DNA of 64,000 bases, from NCBI GenBank assembly GCA_907163375.1, contig CAJQUW010007852.1:1-64000 (forward strand). The letters run 5' to 3'. The position numbers were made by a program, and so were the translations under genes. Under the pieces are notes generated by a model. The model did no database searches. It was not told where the DNA came from and was given only the letters and a program-made list of their open reading frames with translations. The DNA comes from Prostheceraeus crozeri. Lineage: Eukaryota; Platyhelminthes; Polycladida; Euryleptidae. This document shows positions 26,609 through 35,417 of the stretch, piece by piece; within the stretch, counting starts at the first letter, position 1, and each line of letters starts with the position of its first letter.

Positions 26609-26932
26609 ATGCAGTGGTACTTGATTGTAACACAACTGGTTTTCGAGCTATGTCTGCTCACTCTCGAAGTATATTCCTTCTGTACATGTGTCTATTATTT
26701 AGAAAAGGCTATCAAATTCATATCTTCAAAAAGACTTGCTATAGACATCAGTAGCGGTGAAACTATGTGTTGTGATGTATGTAAGCGAAAGGATGGAAAT
26801 GAAAAGCGCATCTTCAAGAGATGTAAGCATGCTTTTTGTCAACGCTGTTTCATACGTAATTGCATTCAACTTTGCAAATGTAACCACTGTGATATTGCTC
26901 ATTTCGAGTGTCACTTATGCCGCAATAGTTAG
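26609..26932 (+). CDS. Membrane-anchored RING-like protein
   Basis: About 107 aa from the ATG at 26609 (an upstream in-frame TTG is ignored). Residues 2-32 form a hydrophobic membrane segment (YLIVTQLVFELCLLTLEVYS). The C-terminal half has a RING-type array: CCDVC, then RCKHAFCQRCF, CKCNHC and CHLC. This suggests a small E3 ubiquitin ligase or zinc-binding factor at a membrane, perhaps acting on host defence; function not shown. The A copy is broken, so loss may be tolerated. Confidence 0.5.
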   Translation: MQWYLIVTQLVFELCLLTLEVYSFCTCVYYLEKAIKFISSKRLAIDISSGETMCCDVCKRKDGNEKRIFKRCKHAFCQRCFIRNCIQLCKCNHCDIAHFECHLCRNS

Positions 26933-26983
26933 TACCCATGCAAATGTGGTAAAGATAGGTTTTAGCAAAGACTAACACGGAAA

Positions 26984-27334
26984 ATGGCGAAACGTAAAAG
27001 TCAAAAGTCTTCAAAGTTTTCTTCAGCCATTCAAGCTCTCCGACGAATGAAAGCAAATCAGCGATACAATGCTATACGACATGCTAACGATAAATTCATT
27101 TGTGAAATTATTTCTCATGTGAGAAAGTTGAGGACGAAGAAATTAGCGCCAAAACAACGAAAGTTACTTAAGCGATATGCTACGAAATTGCGTTTCATCT
27201 CCAATCCTAGAGTCACCCTTCAAAGAAAGAGGAAAACTCTAACACAAAAGGGCGGTTTCCTTTTAGCAATACTTCCAATGATAGCTCCTGCCGTGGGCAA
27301 CCTATTGGGTAATATCTTTGTCTCTAAGCGTTAA
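26984..27334 (+). CDS. pX-like basic minor virion protein (element B)
   Basis: 116 aa, the counterpart of 638-988 with six or so residue changes, all compatible with the basic N-terminus and the KGGF plus hydrophobic C-terminal segment. The reading frame is whole. Confidence 0.6.
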   Translation: MAKRKSQKSSKFSSAIQALRRMKANQRYNAIRHANDKFICEIISHVRKLRTKKLAPKQRKLLKRYATKLRFISNPRVTLQRKRKTLTQKGGFLLAILPMIAPAVGNLLGNIFVSKR

Positions 27335-27365
27335 TTATGCAAATGTTGAATCTCAAAGTAATAAA

Positions 27366-27983
27366 ATGGATTTCAGACTTCAATGTGATAAAGTTCTGAC
27401 TGTATCAGGTCCATCTCATGCAGGTAAAACTGTTTTCACGCTGAATTTATTGGATAAAAGAAGGGAGTTGTTTAAGGAACCTATCAATCGAGTGATTTGG
27501 TGTTATGGTATTTATCAACCGTCGCTGTTTCAGGAATTGCAAAGTCGCAACTTTATTCGACATGAAGGAATTATTGCAGTGGATAAACTTCAGTCTAATG
27601 ATGTTGTTGTATTGGATGATTTATTAAAAGAAAGTAAGAATTCAAAAGATGTTACAGATATGTTCACTCGCGCAGCACACCATAAAAGGTGCTTTATCAT
27701 CTATATCACAGAAAATTTGTTTCCTGATGGAAAAGAAGCTCGTACACGAAACCTGAATACACACTATTATGCTATTTTCAAGAATCCGCGAGATAAAAGT
27801 CAATTTGAAATTTTAGCGCGACAAGTTGCACCCAGAGGATCAAAAGCCTTAATTGAAATTTTTCAAGCAGCTACTGAAAAACCATACGGTTACTTATTCA
27901 TTGACTTAACGCAAGAGTGTCCGGAAGAATTTAGATTTCGAAGTGATATTTTGAAAACTCCCATGATTATCTACAAACTATGA
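27366..27983 (+). CDS. Packaging ATPase (element B)
   Basis: About 205 aa with intact Walker A (GPSHAGKT) and Walker B (VVVLDDL). It differs from the A copy at about five residues. Start at the ATG 27366; the stop overlaps the next ATG as in A. Confidence 0.8.
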   Translation: MDFRLQCDKVLTVSGPSHAGKTVFTLNLLDKRRELFKEPINRVIWCYGIYQPSLFQELQSRNFIRHEGIIAVDKLQSNDVVVLDDLLKESKNSKDVTDMFTRAAHHKRCFIIYITENLFPDGKEARTRNLNTHYYAIFKNPRDKSQFEILARQVAPRGSKALIEIFQAATEKPYGYLFIDLTQECPEEFRFRSDILKTPMIIYKL

Positions 27984-28672
27984 GTTCTTATTCTCGCATG
28001 ATTGTTATTCCTCAGGATGAATATGTACAATTGACTGCCATGCAGCAAGTAAAGCAACCTCTTGCAAATCAAATGTATAGGAAAGAAATAGATTATCAGC
28101 AAAATGTTCACATCAAAGATCCACATCGTGCTGTATCATTACAATCGGAAACTGTTGAGCAATTGAAACACTTGAAGAATAAGATGCGTGACTCTGTATC
28201 GACTGCTACACCTTTAGCATCTCGCGCACATGCCATATCTCTTTTCAATAGTATTGAGCCCCATCTCAATGTAAATGATAGAGGAGAAATCATTACAGAT
28301 GAAAATAAAGTGATTGATGCTTCACGTTATGAAGACTTGATTCAGTATGCGACACGTAGAAAGCGCCGTCAGGGCTATGTTCCACCTGGTTGGTCATACT
28401 TTCTTAAACTATTGAAAAAGCATAATGTACCAAAATTTGCTTTAAATAATGAGACATTGAAAGAACTTGATTCAACAGTGGCTACTACTCCAATGCTTCA
28501 GGCGATGAAAATGCCAACAAATTGGTTTAAGACGTCACCTGCTACATCCCCTCCCACACTCACTAAGCAAACAAGAGGAAGAACTCGACGTAGATCTACA
28601 TCACCACTAAAACTGGTAAAAGGAAAACGTAAAACAGCTCCTCCTAGGAAATACATGTTCTCAGACTATTAA
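27980..28672 (+). CDS. Conserved protein downstream of ATPase (element B)
   Basis: 230 aa, almost the same as 1634-2326 (about three residue differences). Frame whole. Same ATGA overlap with the ATPase and same 1-2 bp gap to the Cys-rich ORF. Confidence 0.55.
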   Translation: MSSYSRMIVIPQDEYVQLTAMQQVKQPLANQMYRKEIDYQQNVHIKDPHRAVSLQSETVEQLKHLKNKMRDSVSTATPLASRAHAISLFNSIEPHLNVNDRGEIITDENKVIDASRYEDLIQYATRRKRRQGYVPPGWSYFLKLLKKHNVPKFALNNETLKELDSTVATTPMLQAMKMPTNWFKTSPATSPPTLTKQTRGRTRRRSTSPLKLVKGKRKTAPPRKYMFSDY

Positions 28673-28673
28673 T

Positions 28674-28889
28674 ATGAAGCAGATGTGTTGCTTGCCATGT
28701 AATGAGCCGCCAGAGGTGAATGTCGTTGTCACTTGCACTTGCTGCGCCAGCTCTCATAATGAAACCCCTAAGCAATGTGAACACGATCGCAAAACCGCTA
28801 AAGCTAAATGCTGCAGTTGTTGTAAATGTAGAAAGGCAAGAAAGAAAAAAGATGAGAAGGAGGAAAAAGAGTCAGTCGTCATCGACTGA
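28674..28889 (+). CDS. Small Cys-rich ORF (element B)
   Basis: 71 aa, the counterpart of 2328-2543, with the same Cys pairs and two residue differences, overlapping the integrase start in another frame. Its coding status is uncertain for the same reason. Confidence 0.35.
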   Translation: MKQMCCLPCNEPPEVNVVVTCTCCASSHNETPKQCEHDRKTAKAKCCSCCKCRKARKKKDEKEEKESVVID

Positions 28890-29938
28890 GCGTTTGAAGT
28901 CAATCTATTATGATGTAAAACATCCCGCAGGATTTGCATCTATCAAGAAATTATCAAAAGCGAGTGGTCTTCCACAATCACAAGTGAAACGATGGTTAAA
29001 GGGTCAGGCTACCTATACACTCTACAAACAAGCGAAAAAGAAGTACCGCACCCGCCATTATATTGTTCATGACATCGATGAACAGTGGCAAGCAGATTTG
29101 TGTGATGTTGCCTCCATTTCAAAACATAACTCGAGCAATAATTTTATTTTAACCGTCATTGATATTTTCTCGCGTTATGCGTGGGCTCAACCTTTAAAAA
29201 CTATAGAAGAGAAAGAAGTAGCAAAAGCATTCCAAACAATTTTTCGAGAAGGTCGCATTCCAAAAAGAATTCAGAGTGATCAAGGAAAAGAGTTTGAAAA
29301 TCAGCATGTGAGAAGATTATTTGAGAGGTATGACATTGAGTTGTTTAGTGTAAAGAGTGCTTATAAAGCTGCACTCGTTGAACGTTTTAATCGCACATTA
29401 AAAAATCTCTTGTGGCGACATTTTACTGCCAACTTGACACAAAATTGGACAAAGGTTCTACAAGATACACTCCATGCCTACAATCACTCTATCCATCGTT
29501 CTATTGGACTCAGACCAGTAGATGTAAATGCTGACAATGTAGATAAAGTGCGCGAATCATTCCAACGTAAACGCACTCTTGTGAAAAGGGATGTGAAAAT
29601 TGGCGATAAAGTTCGTATCTCAAAAGTGAAGTGTTTTTTCTAAAGGGTACCTTCCGAATTGGACAGAGGAGGTATTTACAGTATCAAGGATTAATCAAAA
29701 AGACTCTCCGACCACCTACAAGTTGAAAGATTACGATAATGAAGAAATTGAGGGTAGCTTTTACCGCGATGAGATTGAGGTAGTCACTGAAAGTGAAACA
29801 TATTTGGTAGAGAAAATCATTCGATGTAAAAAACGACAAGGTGAAGAATGGTGTCTTGTTAAATGGACTGGTTATCCTTCAAGTATGAACTCTTGTATGC
29901 GTCGTGCCGACATCTTTCATCTAAGTGATCGACAGTGA
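28720..29938 (+). pseudogene. int: Chromodomain integrase, broken copy (element B)
   Basis: Closely similar to the whole integrase at 2374-3594, with the catalytic D, D, E surroundings (QADL, SDQGKEF, LVERFNRTLK) and the chromodomain still recognisable. The copy is broken by about one change. Divergence from A is a few percent, so the damage is recent. Confidence 0.8.
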
Positions 29939-29979
29939 TTCATGCAAAGTTGTAACTAACAATGTTTAGGGTTTGAGCT

Positions 29980-30435
29980 ATGAATCCAACTGCCTCATTT
30001 TATTCACGACCCTCCTATGTAAGTGGTGGAGGACAAATTTACATCGGCGCTCGCCGCCAACGTGGAGGTAGCATACTTGGTGCACTGAAATCTGTTGTAG
30101 CACCTCTCATATCCAATGTCGGTAGATCTTTAAAACGAAATGTTTTAAGCAATGCCGTTGGCTTTGCTGGTGATGTTGCTAGTGATCTTTCCAGAGGTAG
30201 AAGTTTTAAGAGCAGTTTGTTGAATCGTGGGAAGGAACGCGGTTTAAAAACATTGAAGCAGACCTTTGCTGGTGCTACTCAAGGAAAGAAATCACCTAAA
30301 CGAATGAATAAAGGAAGAAGGAAACATCGCGGAGCTGGTAAGGTGCGATCTTCAGTCAAAAGGCATTCACGCAAACGTCGCAGAGGCTCTAATCATTCAT
30401 CAGGCACTAAACGACGACGCTGCTATAACTTCTAA
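29980..30435 (+). CDS. Basic minor virion protein (element B)
   Basis: 151 aa, whole, the counterpart of 3636-4091: Gly-rich N-terminus with QRGG, GRSFKSSLLNRG block and a Lys/Arg tail. Four residue differences from A. Confidence 0.6.
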   Translation: MNPTASFYSRPSYVSGGGQIYIGARRQRGGSILGALKSVVAPLISNVGRSLKRNVLSNAVGFAGDVASDLSRGRSFKSSLLNRGKERGLKTLKQTFAGATQGKKSPKRMNKGRRKHRGAGKVRSSVKRHSRKRRRGSNHSSGTKRRRCYNF

Positions 30436-30437
30436 TC

Positions 30438-31454
30438 ATGGAGTGTAAAACTTCCGGTTTTTGTTTGTTCGATCAACAAGCCATACAGACAGATATTCTT
30501 AGTTCAAGTATTGTAGATTATCATCCTCGAACAGCTGAGAATGCTGGCCCCATTGAATTTGTTATTCCTGGTGGTAGTGATGACTACATAGATTTGAGTT
30601 ATGCGATGCTTGATTTGAGGTTTAGAATTCAGCAAGCAGATGGAACTGCTATTGACGATGCACATAAAGTTGGACTGAACAATTTACCATTGACTGCATT
30701 ACTTCGCGATGTTTCTCTAACGATTGGAGAGCAGCAGGTGGAAGGTGGTCAAAGCGATTATCCCTATAAATCATATTTCAATCATGCATCACAGTTTCAT
30801 CCAGCAGCACAAAAAAGTGATATGGAAGCCATGGGATGGTACAGAGATGAAGCAGGAAAATTTGATGCTGAAACAAACAGTGGCTTTGTAAAGCGATCTG
30901 CTATGATTAAAGATAGTAAAGTATGTCAGCTATATGGTCCGTTGAATTTAGACTTCTTTAGACAGTCAAAGTTTTTACTGTGTAATACCAGCATGCGACT
31001 CAAGCTGACATTGAATAAGCCTGAATTTTCGCTGAATGCATTTGCTAAAGTTGAAAATTTTAGAATTCATGTGGAAGATATTGCACTTTACATTCGTCGA
31101 GTAGCACCGAATCCAAGTGTCATTAGAGGGCATGCTGAAGGCCTTAACCGCCAAAATGCCATTTACCCCGTTCAGCATACAAAGCTTCTCACCTTTACAA
31201 TTCCGAAAGATCAAAAGAGTTTCATGAAAGATGGCCTCTTTCCATCGGAAGCATCGAAGCTCCTCATGGTGGCAATGGTTGAAAATGATGCATTTAATGG
31301 TAATATAAAGAAGAATCCTTTCAATCCTTTCAACCAGATTTTGCTTCGGATCAATTTATGCGCAGTTATGTTGATTTTATGGATGTCTTTGGCTTTTACA
31401 ATACGGATGACACCAACGGACTCACTATGAAAGAGTTTAAGAGTGGATATACTA
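30438..31454 (+). pseudogene. Major capsid gene, broken and interrupted by element C
   Basis: F54H12.2-like double-jelly-roll capsid gene, almost identical to A's 4094-5371 over its N-terminal two-thirds, and ending at 31454 where element C starts. It is a fossil. The last six bases, ATACTA, are the candidate target duplication of C. The missing end should lie beyond C if the nesting model is right. Confidence 0.85.
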
Positions 31455-31470
31455 AGTAATGGGCAAAAGA

Positions 31471-32090
31471 CCGTTCCAGGCCACCACAAAATTCAAAAAA
31501 ATAGTATCTTTAAAAACGACATAAATTCATGAATTTAGACCCTTTTTCAGGTTTTTAAGACCTAAATACATGAATTTAGACCGTTCCAGGCCACCACAAA
31601 ATTCAAAAAAATAGTATCTTTAAAAACGACATAAATTCATGAATTTAGACCCTTTTTCAGGTTTTTGTGACCTAAATACATGAATTTAGACCGTTCCAGG
31701 CCACCACAAAATTCAAAAAAATAGTATCTTTAAAAACGACATAAATTCATGAATTTAGACCCTTTTTCAGGTTTTTAAGACCTAAATACATGAATTTAGA
31801 CCGTTCCAGGCCACCACAAAATTCAAAAAAATAGTATCTTTAAAAACGACATAAATTCATGAATTTAGACCTTTTTTCAGGTTTTTAAGACCTAAATACA
31901 TGAATTTAGACCGTTCCAGGACACCATAAAATCAAAAAAATTAGTACTTTTAAAAACGACATAAATTCATGAATTTAGTCCTTTTTTCAGGTTTTTAAGA
32001 CCTAAATACATGAATTTAGTCCATTCAAAAAGTACCATTTTTTCAAAAAATGACATTTTTAAAAACGACATAAATTCATGAATTTGGGCG
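31471..32090. repeat. 110-bp tandem array at the left end of C
   Basis: Five units at an exact 110-bp spacing (CCGTTCCAGG at 31471, 31581, 31691, 31801 and 31911) and a degraded sixth. Each unit has two copies of ACATAAATTCATGAATTTAG-like dyads. No spacer variation as in CRISPR. It probably belongs to C's terminal repeat. Confidence 0.9.
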
Positions 32091-32144
32091 TTTTTAAAAA
32101 TACCCAATTTTCAAATTTTTCAAAATCTCAAATTTGAGAATTAC

Positions 32145-32180
32145 AATCGGGCGAAGCCCTAGAACCTTCGGTTCGATTTT
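32145..32180. repeat. Double mini-hairpin insert, C copy 1
   Basis: GGGCGAAGCCC and AACCTTCGGTT side by side within A+T-rich repeat DNA. Both stems are 4 bp with a 3-nt loop (GAA or its complement) closed by C-G. Nearly identical to the copy at 32420. Confidence 0.85.
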
Positions 32181-32190
32181 CACCCCCAAA

Positions 32191-32520
32191 ATCATGACCG
32201 TTCAAGGACACCGAAAATCATAAAAGTTAAGAATCACAAATTTGAGATTAAGATCATTTTTTTACCTTGAAAATCATGACCGTTCAAGGACACCGAAAAT
32301 CATAAAAGTTAAGAATCTCAAATTTGAGATTAAGATCATTTTTTTACTTTGAAAATCATGACCGTTCAAGGACACCGAAAAAATCATAAAAGTTAAGAAT
32401 CTCAAAATTTGAGAATTACAATCGGGCGAAGCCCTAGAACCTTCGGTTCGATTTTCATTGCTTAAATCATGACCGTTCAAGGTCATCTAAAACCGGACAC
32501 CAAAAATCATAAAAGTTGAG
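32191..32520. repeat. 82-bp tandem array with hairpin insert
   Basis: ATCATGACCGTTCAAGG recurs at 32191, 32273 and 32355 (period 82) and again near 32466 after being displaced by a hairpin insert. Each unit contains the dyad CTCAAATTTGAGA. Confidence 0.85.
32420..32455. repeat. Double mini-hairpin insert, C copy 2
   Basis: Same double hairpin as at 32145 (GGGCGAAGCCC, AACCTTCGGTT), inserted in one unit of the 82-bp array and shifting the period, so it arrived after the array formed or was spread with one unit. Confidence 0.85.
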
Positions 32521-32718
32521 AATTTCAAATTCATGAATTTTATCCATCTTTCAGGTTTTTAAAATATATCATGTGTCTAAAAATATTTCTTTAAAAGTGG
32601 AAGAAACAAAAGTGGAAGAAACAGCAAGAATATATCCTTCAATATCATATGAACGTAGTTCTGCTACCCCCTCCCTTCTGTCTTCTAGGGGTCCCTTAAG
32701 AAATTTTTTTATTATAAA

Positions 32719-33183
32719 ATGAGCAACATAAATAAGTTTTTTAAATTATATGGAACGCAAACTACGACAAATTTCGACCTAAAGAAAATCGCAAATGAAT
32801 TAGGAATAAAGAATTTTCATGTTCTAATGAGAGACGAATTACAATTCCTAAAAAAAATAAGCCAACAGGAACCTTCAGTTCCCGGAACAAAGTTCCATCA
32901 ATAACTGTAAATTTCGTAACCAATCTCCATACGTCAGATGAAAAAGGCGTACATTGGTCAGCAGGACAAAGAAATATAAACTGTTCAAATTATTATTTTG
33001 ACTCATACGGACTTCCACCTACGAATGAAGTAACAGAAATACTTGGCAATGGAATTTATAATACGTTTCAAATTCAAAAACCGGGAACTACTTATTGTGG
33101 ACAATTATGTTTATACGTTTTGTACAAATTACAAAAAGGAGTATCATTTCTAGATATTATGTTAGAGTTAAACAATCTATAAC
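32719..33183 (+). pseudogene. Adenain-like protease fossil (element C)
   Basis: Catalytic-site remnants of the adenovirus-type protease are visible in order: VHWSAG (His), YYFDSYG (Asp) and TTYCGQLCLYVLY (Cys). The gene is broken by about one change. A double mini-hairpin insert (32868-32896) lies within it. It is the counterpart of A's protease at 5371, placed here near the left end and convergent with the integrase. Confidence 0.65.
32868..32896. repeat. Double mini-hairpin insert in the protease fossil
   Basis: GGAACCTTCAGTTCC followed by GGAACAAAGTTCC: two 5-bp stems, the second with an AAA loop closed by C-G. Confidence 0.8.
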
Positions 33184-33186
33184 TCA

Positions 33187-33212
33187 AGCGAAGCTAGCTA
33201 AAGCGCCACCTA
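33187..33212. terminator. Hairpin cluster between convergent genes
   Basis: AGCGAAGCT (3-bp stem, GAA loop) then GCTAAAGC and CCTAAAGG, packed into the ~33-bp gap between the protease fossil and the convergent integrase stop. The position suits transcript 3' end formation. Confidence 0.5.
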
Positions 33213-33216
33213 AAGG

Positions 33217-34650
33217 TTAAAGCTCTGTTTTCTGTAATTCATTTTGATAAAAACGACCTCTGATATCCTCATTATCTAAATCTTTAATTTCATAAGTAAT
33301 CGGATAACTTTGATTTATTTTAGAAACTTCAAATATTTCTTTAGTCCAATAGCCAACAAAGCCTTTTTCAAATTTATTCTTATATTTAAATATTCTAACT
33401 CTATCTCCAATTTTAAATTTCGGCTTAAGTTTCTGCAAATTCGGATTACTCTCATTCAAATTATTATTCTCGAATATTTTCTTTCGTATCAAATCAGGGT
33501 CGTCAGAAGCATTCTTTGGGGTTTCTTCAATACCAGAATGAACTTTATTATTGTACTCTTCCACAATTCCTGGTAATATCTTCAACCATTTCTGATTTCT
33601 TTGCTCAGTAAATTTCTTGAATAATTTATTTTTTAACGTCCGATTGAATCTTTCTATCACTACGGCCTTCCCTGCATTTTCAGTTGAATAAACTGAGCCT
33701 TGGCGATGACTTTCGTCTGTTTCAAATAGTGGCTGAACGTTTCGGTTATAAAATTCCGATCCTTTATCAACAAACAATTTTTTTGGCTTTCTCTTACTTT
33801 CTTTAAAGATTCCTTCAAACGCATATTTAACTGATAGACCACTTTTATTTTTTAAAGGCTTTACCCAAGCGTATCGTGTATATAAATCTATAACGGTCAA
33901 TGCGTATTTGTAGTCCCTTTCATTCGGCATATGAATAAGATCAGCACTCCAAATATCATCTTTATTAAATACTTTTACTTTCAATAAATATTTAGGCCTT
34001 CTGTATTCTTTATGAATTTCAGACGCATAGCGGCTTGGGTCATTCGTCATTTCGGACGCGTAGGTTCGAACGTTGCTCTCAGAGTTATTAGTTCGAACGT
34101 TGCTCTCAGAGTTATTAGTTCGAGCGTTGCTCTCAGACAGCTTTGCTGTCGTTTCATTTAAACCCTGACCGAATAATATTTTAGCTTGTAAAGCTTTCTT
34201 AACAAACATTCTTTCAATTTTTTCTCTAAATGTAGGATTTTGAATACTATCTAATTCTTGAATCATCTTCTTATCAGCTGCATGTCGAGAACTTAGATCA
34301 TGATTTCGATAAGCTAAATCATGCCTGTAAGCTGCGGCATCTACTCTATTTATTGGTTCTTCACCTGGTTTCGGATTATTATTCTCATCTAGTCTTATAT
34401 CTAATCGAGTTCCTGGACCAGTATATGAATGACCAGGAAGATGTTTTTCTTTCGAATATTTACTCCAAATAAATCCAGGAAAGTTTTCTAATGTTTTTTG
34501 TATATCACCACCGAAGTGGTATGGAACTTTGTTCTTGTCACCTCCAATATCCTGACAATGTGAGTTTTTATTTTTGTTTAATAGATAATTCAATAAATCT
34601 AAATTAGAAATTTTTAATTTAATTAAATTTTCGGAATTTGTGGAATTCAT
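33217..34650 (-). CDS. int: PLA2-like domain fused to integrase (element C)
   Basis: 477 aa with two modules. Residues ~70-135 carry a parvovirus-type phospholipase A2 signature: YTGPG calcium loop (76-80), LDIRLDENN, then NRVDAAAYRHDLAYRNHD with the catalytic His-Asp at 110-111 and RHAADKKMI. Residues ~225-345 are an rve integrase core with D237 (SADL), D295 (FVDKGSEF) and E333 (VIERFNRTLK), followed by an SH3-like C-terminus (KFKIGDRVRIFKY); no chromodomain. PLA2 in capsids opens endosomal membranes, whereas an integrase acts on DNA, so the fusion is odd unless the chain is cleaved. A 9-residue repeat (NNSESNVRT) between them is repeat-encoded. Confidence 0.85.
   Translation of the reverse strand: MNSTNSENLIKLKISNLDLLNYLLNKNKNSHCQDIGGDKNKVPYHFGGDIQKTLENFPGFIWSKYSKEKHLPGHSYTGPGTRLDIRLDENNNPKPGEEPINRVDAAAYRHDLAYRNHDLSSRHAADKKMIQELDSIQNPTFREKIERMFVKKALQAKILFGQGLNETTAKLSESNARTNNSESNVRTNNSESNVRTYASEMTNDPSRYASEIHKEYRRPKYLLKVKVFNKDDIWSADLIHMPNERDYKYALTVIDLYTRYAWVKPLKNKSGLSVKYAFEGIFKESKRKPKKLFVDKGSEFYNRNVQPLFETDESHRQGSVYSTENAGKAVVIERFNRTLKNKLFKKFTEQRNQKWLKILPGIVEEYNNKVHSGIEETPKNASDDPDLIRKKIFENNNLNESNPNLQKLKPKFKIGDRVRIFKYKNKFEKGFVGYWTKEIFEVSKINQSYPITYEIKDLDNEDIRGRFYQNELQKTEL
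34070..34150 (-). repeat. 27-bp in-frame tandem repeat plus hairpin in the integrase linker
   Basis: The unit GTTATTAGTTCGAACGTTGC plus CTCTCAGA recurs every 27 bp (34084, 34111 and a flanking partial), adding nine residues per unit between the PLA2 and integrase domains. ACAGCTTTGCTGT (5-bp stem, AAA/TTT loop) lies at its edge (~34137-34149). Confidence 0.75.
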
Positions 34651-34681
34651 TTTAAAAGATAAAATAAATGTTTTACCTTAT

Positions 34682-34694
34682 GGACCAAAGGTCC
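34682..34694. terminator. Mini-hairpin after stop codon
   Basis: GGACCAAAGGTCC, a 5-bp stem with an AAA loop closed by C-G, eight bases past the stop of the - strand gene ending at 34703. The same hairpin follows the capsid stop (35397). Confidence 0.6.
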
Positions 34695-34702
34695 TGAGGT
34701 TA

Positions 34703-35188
34703 TTACCGAATCATACTAGGACTTAGATATATTCCAGAACCATCTTTAGTTTCTTTAATTTCAATTAAATCATCAACATTGTGGAGAATATTTTTAAGAA
34801 CTCGTTTTCCTTCATCAACTAATTTTAATTTACTAATAAAATTATCTACTACTCCTTCACCCCTAGCAACTTTCTCTAACTCTCTATTATGTCGTTTTTG
34901 TTCTTCTAATGCTGCTTTCTCTGATTTATTTTTATTTACTGCTTGGACAATACCAGCTGTCCCACCTGCAACACTTCCTGCTGCAGCTATGCCTCCTATT
35001 ATTAGTGGAATTAATGGGAGAATCCCGCCATTCTTTTCTTCTTGTAATTGAATATTCTCTATCATTGGTTTACTTATGTAATACTTTTTTTTATTAATAG
35101 TAATAGTTTTAGGGGTATTTTTGTCAACAATATTACGTAATTTTAATTCAACAGTTTTATTATTAATATTACTTTTCGCTTGCGACAT
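34703..35188 (-). CDS. pX-like small protein with hydrophobic segment (element C)
   Basis: 161 aa. A basic N-terminal part is followed by EKNGGILPLIPLIIGGIAAA, a Gly/Ala/Ile-rich membrane-active-looking segment (~52-85), then a charged helical tail. The GG plus hydrophobic block parallels KGGFLSAILPMIAPAVG in A's pX-like protein, so it is the likely counterpart. A virion core or penetration role is inferred. It lies between the capsid and the PLA2-integrase gene. Confidence 0.5.
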   Translation of the reverse strand: MSQAKSNINNKTVELKLRNIVDKNTPKTITINKKKYYISKPMIENIQLQEEKNGGILPLIPLIIGGIAAAGSVAGGTAGIVQAVNKNKSEKAALEEQKRHNRELEKVARGEGVVDNFISKLKLVDEGKRVLKNILHNVDDLIEIKETKDGSGIYLSPSMIR

Positions 35189-35218
35189 TTTTAATAAAAA
35201 AATTTTAAGTTATCAAAA

Positions 35219-35355
35219 ATTTAAATCTATTCTAGTTATGAAAAAATTTCAAGTTACTAAAAAATTTTAAGTTACCAAAAAATTTTAATCTATTCTAGTT
35301 ATGAAAAATTTTAAGTTAAGAATTTTTAATCTATTCTAGTTATGAAAAAATTTTA
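35219..35355. repeat. A+T-rich tandem repeat upstream of the pX-like gene
   Basis: CTATTCTAGTTATGAAAAA recurs at ~35227, 35290 and 35331, with TTTTAAGTTA words between. It is noncoding and occupies the gap between the capsid stop and the start at 35188, so it may be a promoter region. Confidence 0.65.
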
Positions 35356-35365
35356 ATTAACTTAT

Positions 35366-35410
35366 CAGAGCGAAGCTCCTCTGGCTTTAGCCTATCGGAC
35401 CAAAGGTCCT
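35366..35410. terminator. Hairpin cluster after the capsid gene of C
   Basis: GAGCGAAGCTC, GGCTTTAGCC and GGACCAAAGGTCC in a row, starting eight bases past the stop of the capsid gene (35418). Three different stems with the same geometry. Confidence 0.65.
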
Positions 35411-35417
35411 AAGGTTA

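Larger units (their letters stand above)
23814..31454 (+). mobile_element. Polinton/Maverick element B, left part, interrupted by C
   Basis: Begins with a clean tip AGTAGTAAGTAAAACTCC at 23814 and carries the left-end genes that are off window in A. From 26346 on it is ~97-98% identical to A. Similarity stops abruptly at 31454 inside the capsid gene, where element C begins with AG. B is not whole: two or so genes (integrase, capsid) are broken apart from the interruption. Its age should be close to that of A. Confidence 0.9.

Noticed and set aside
31471-32090. Regular 110-bp repeats considered as a CRISPR array.
   Set aside because: Units are identical along their full length with no unique spacers, there are no cas genes, and the surroundings are eukaryotic.
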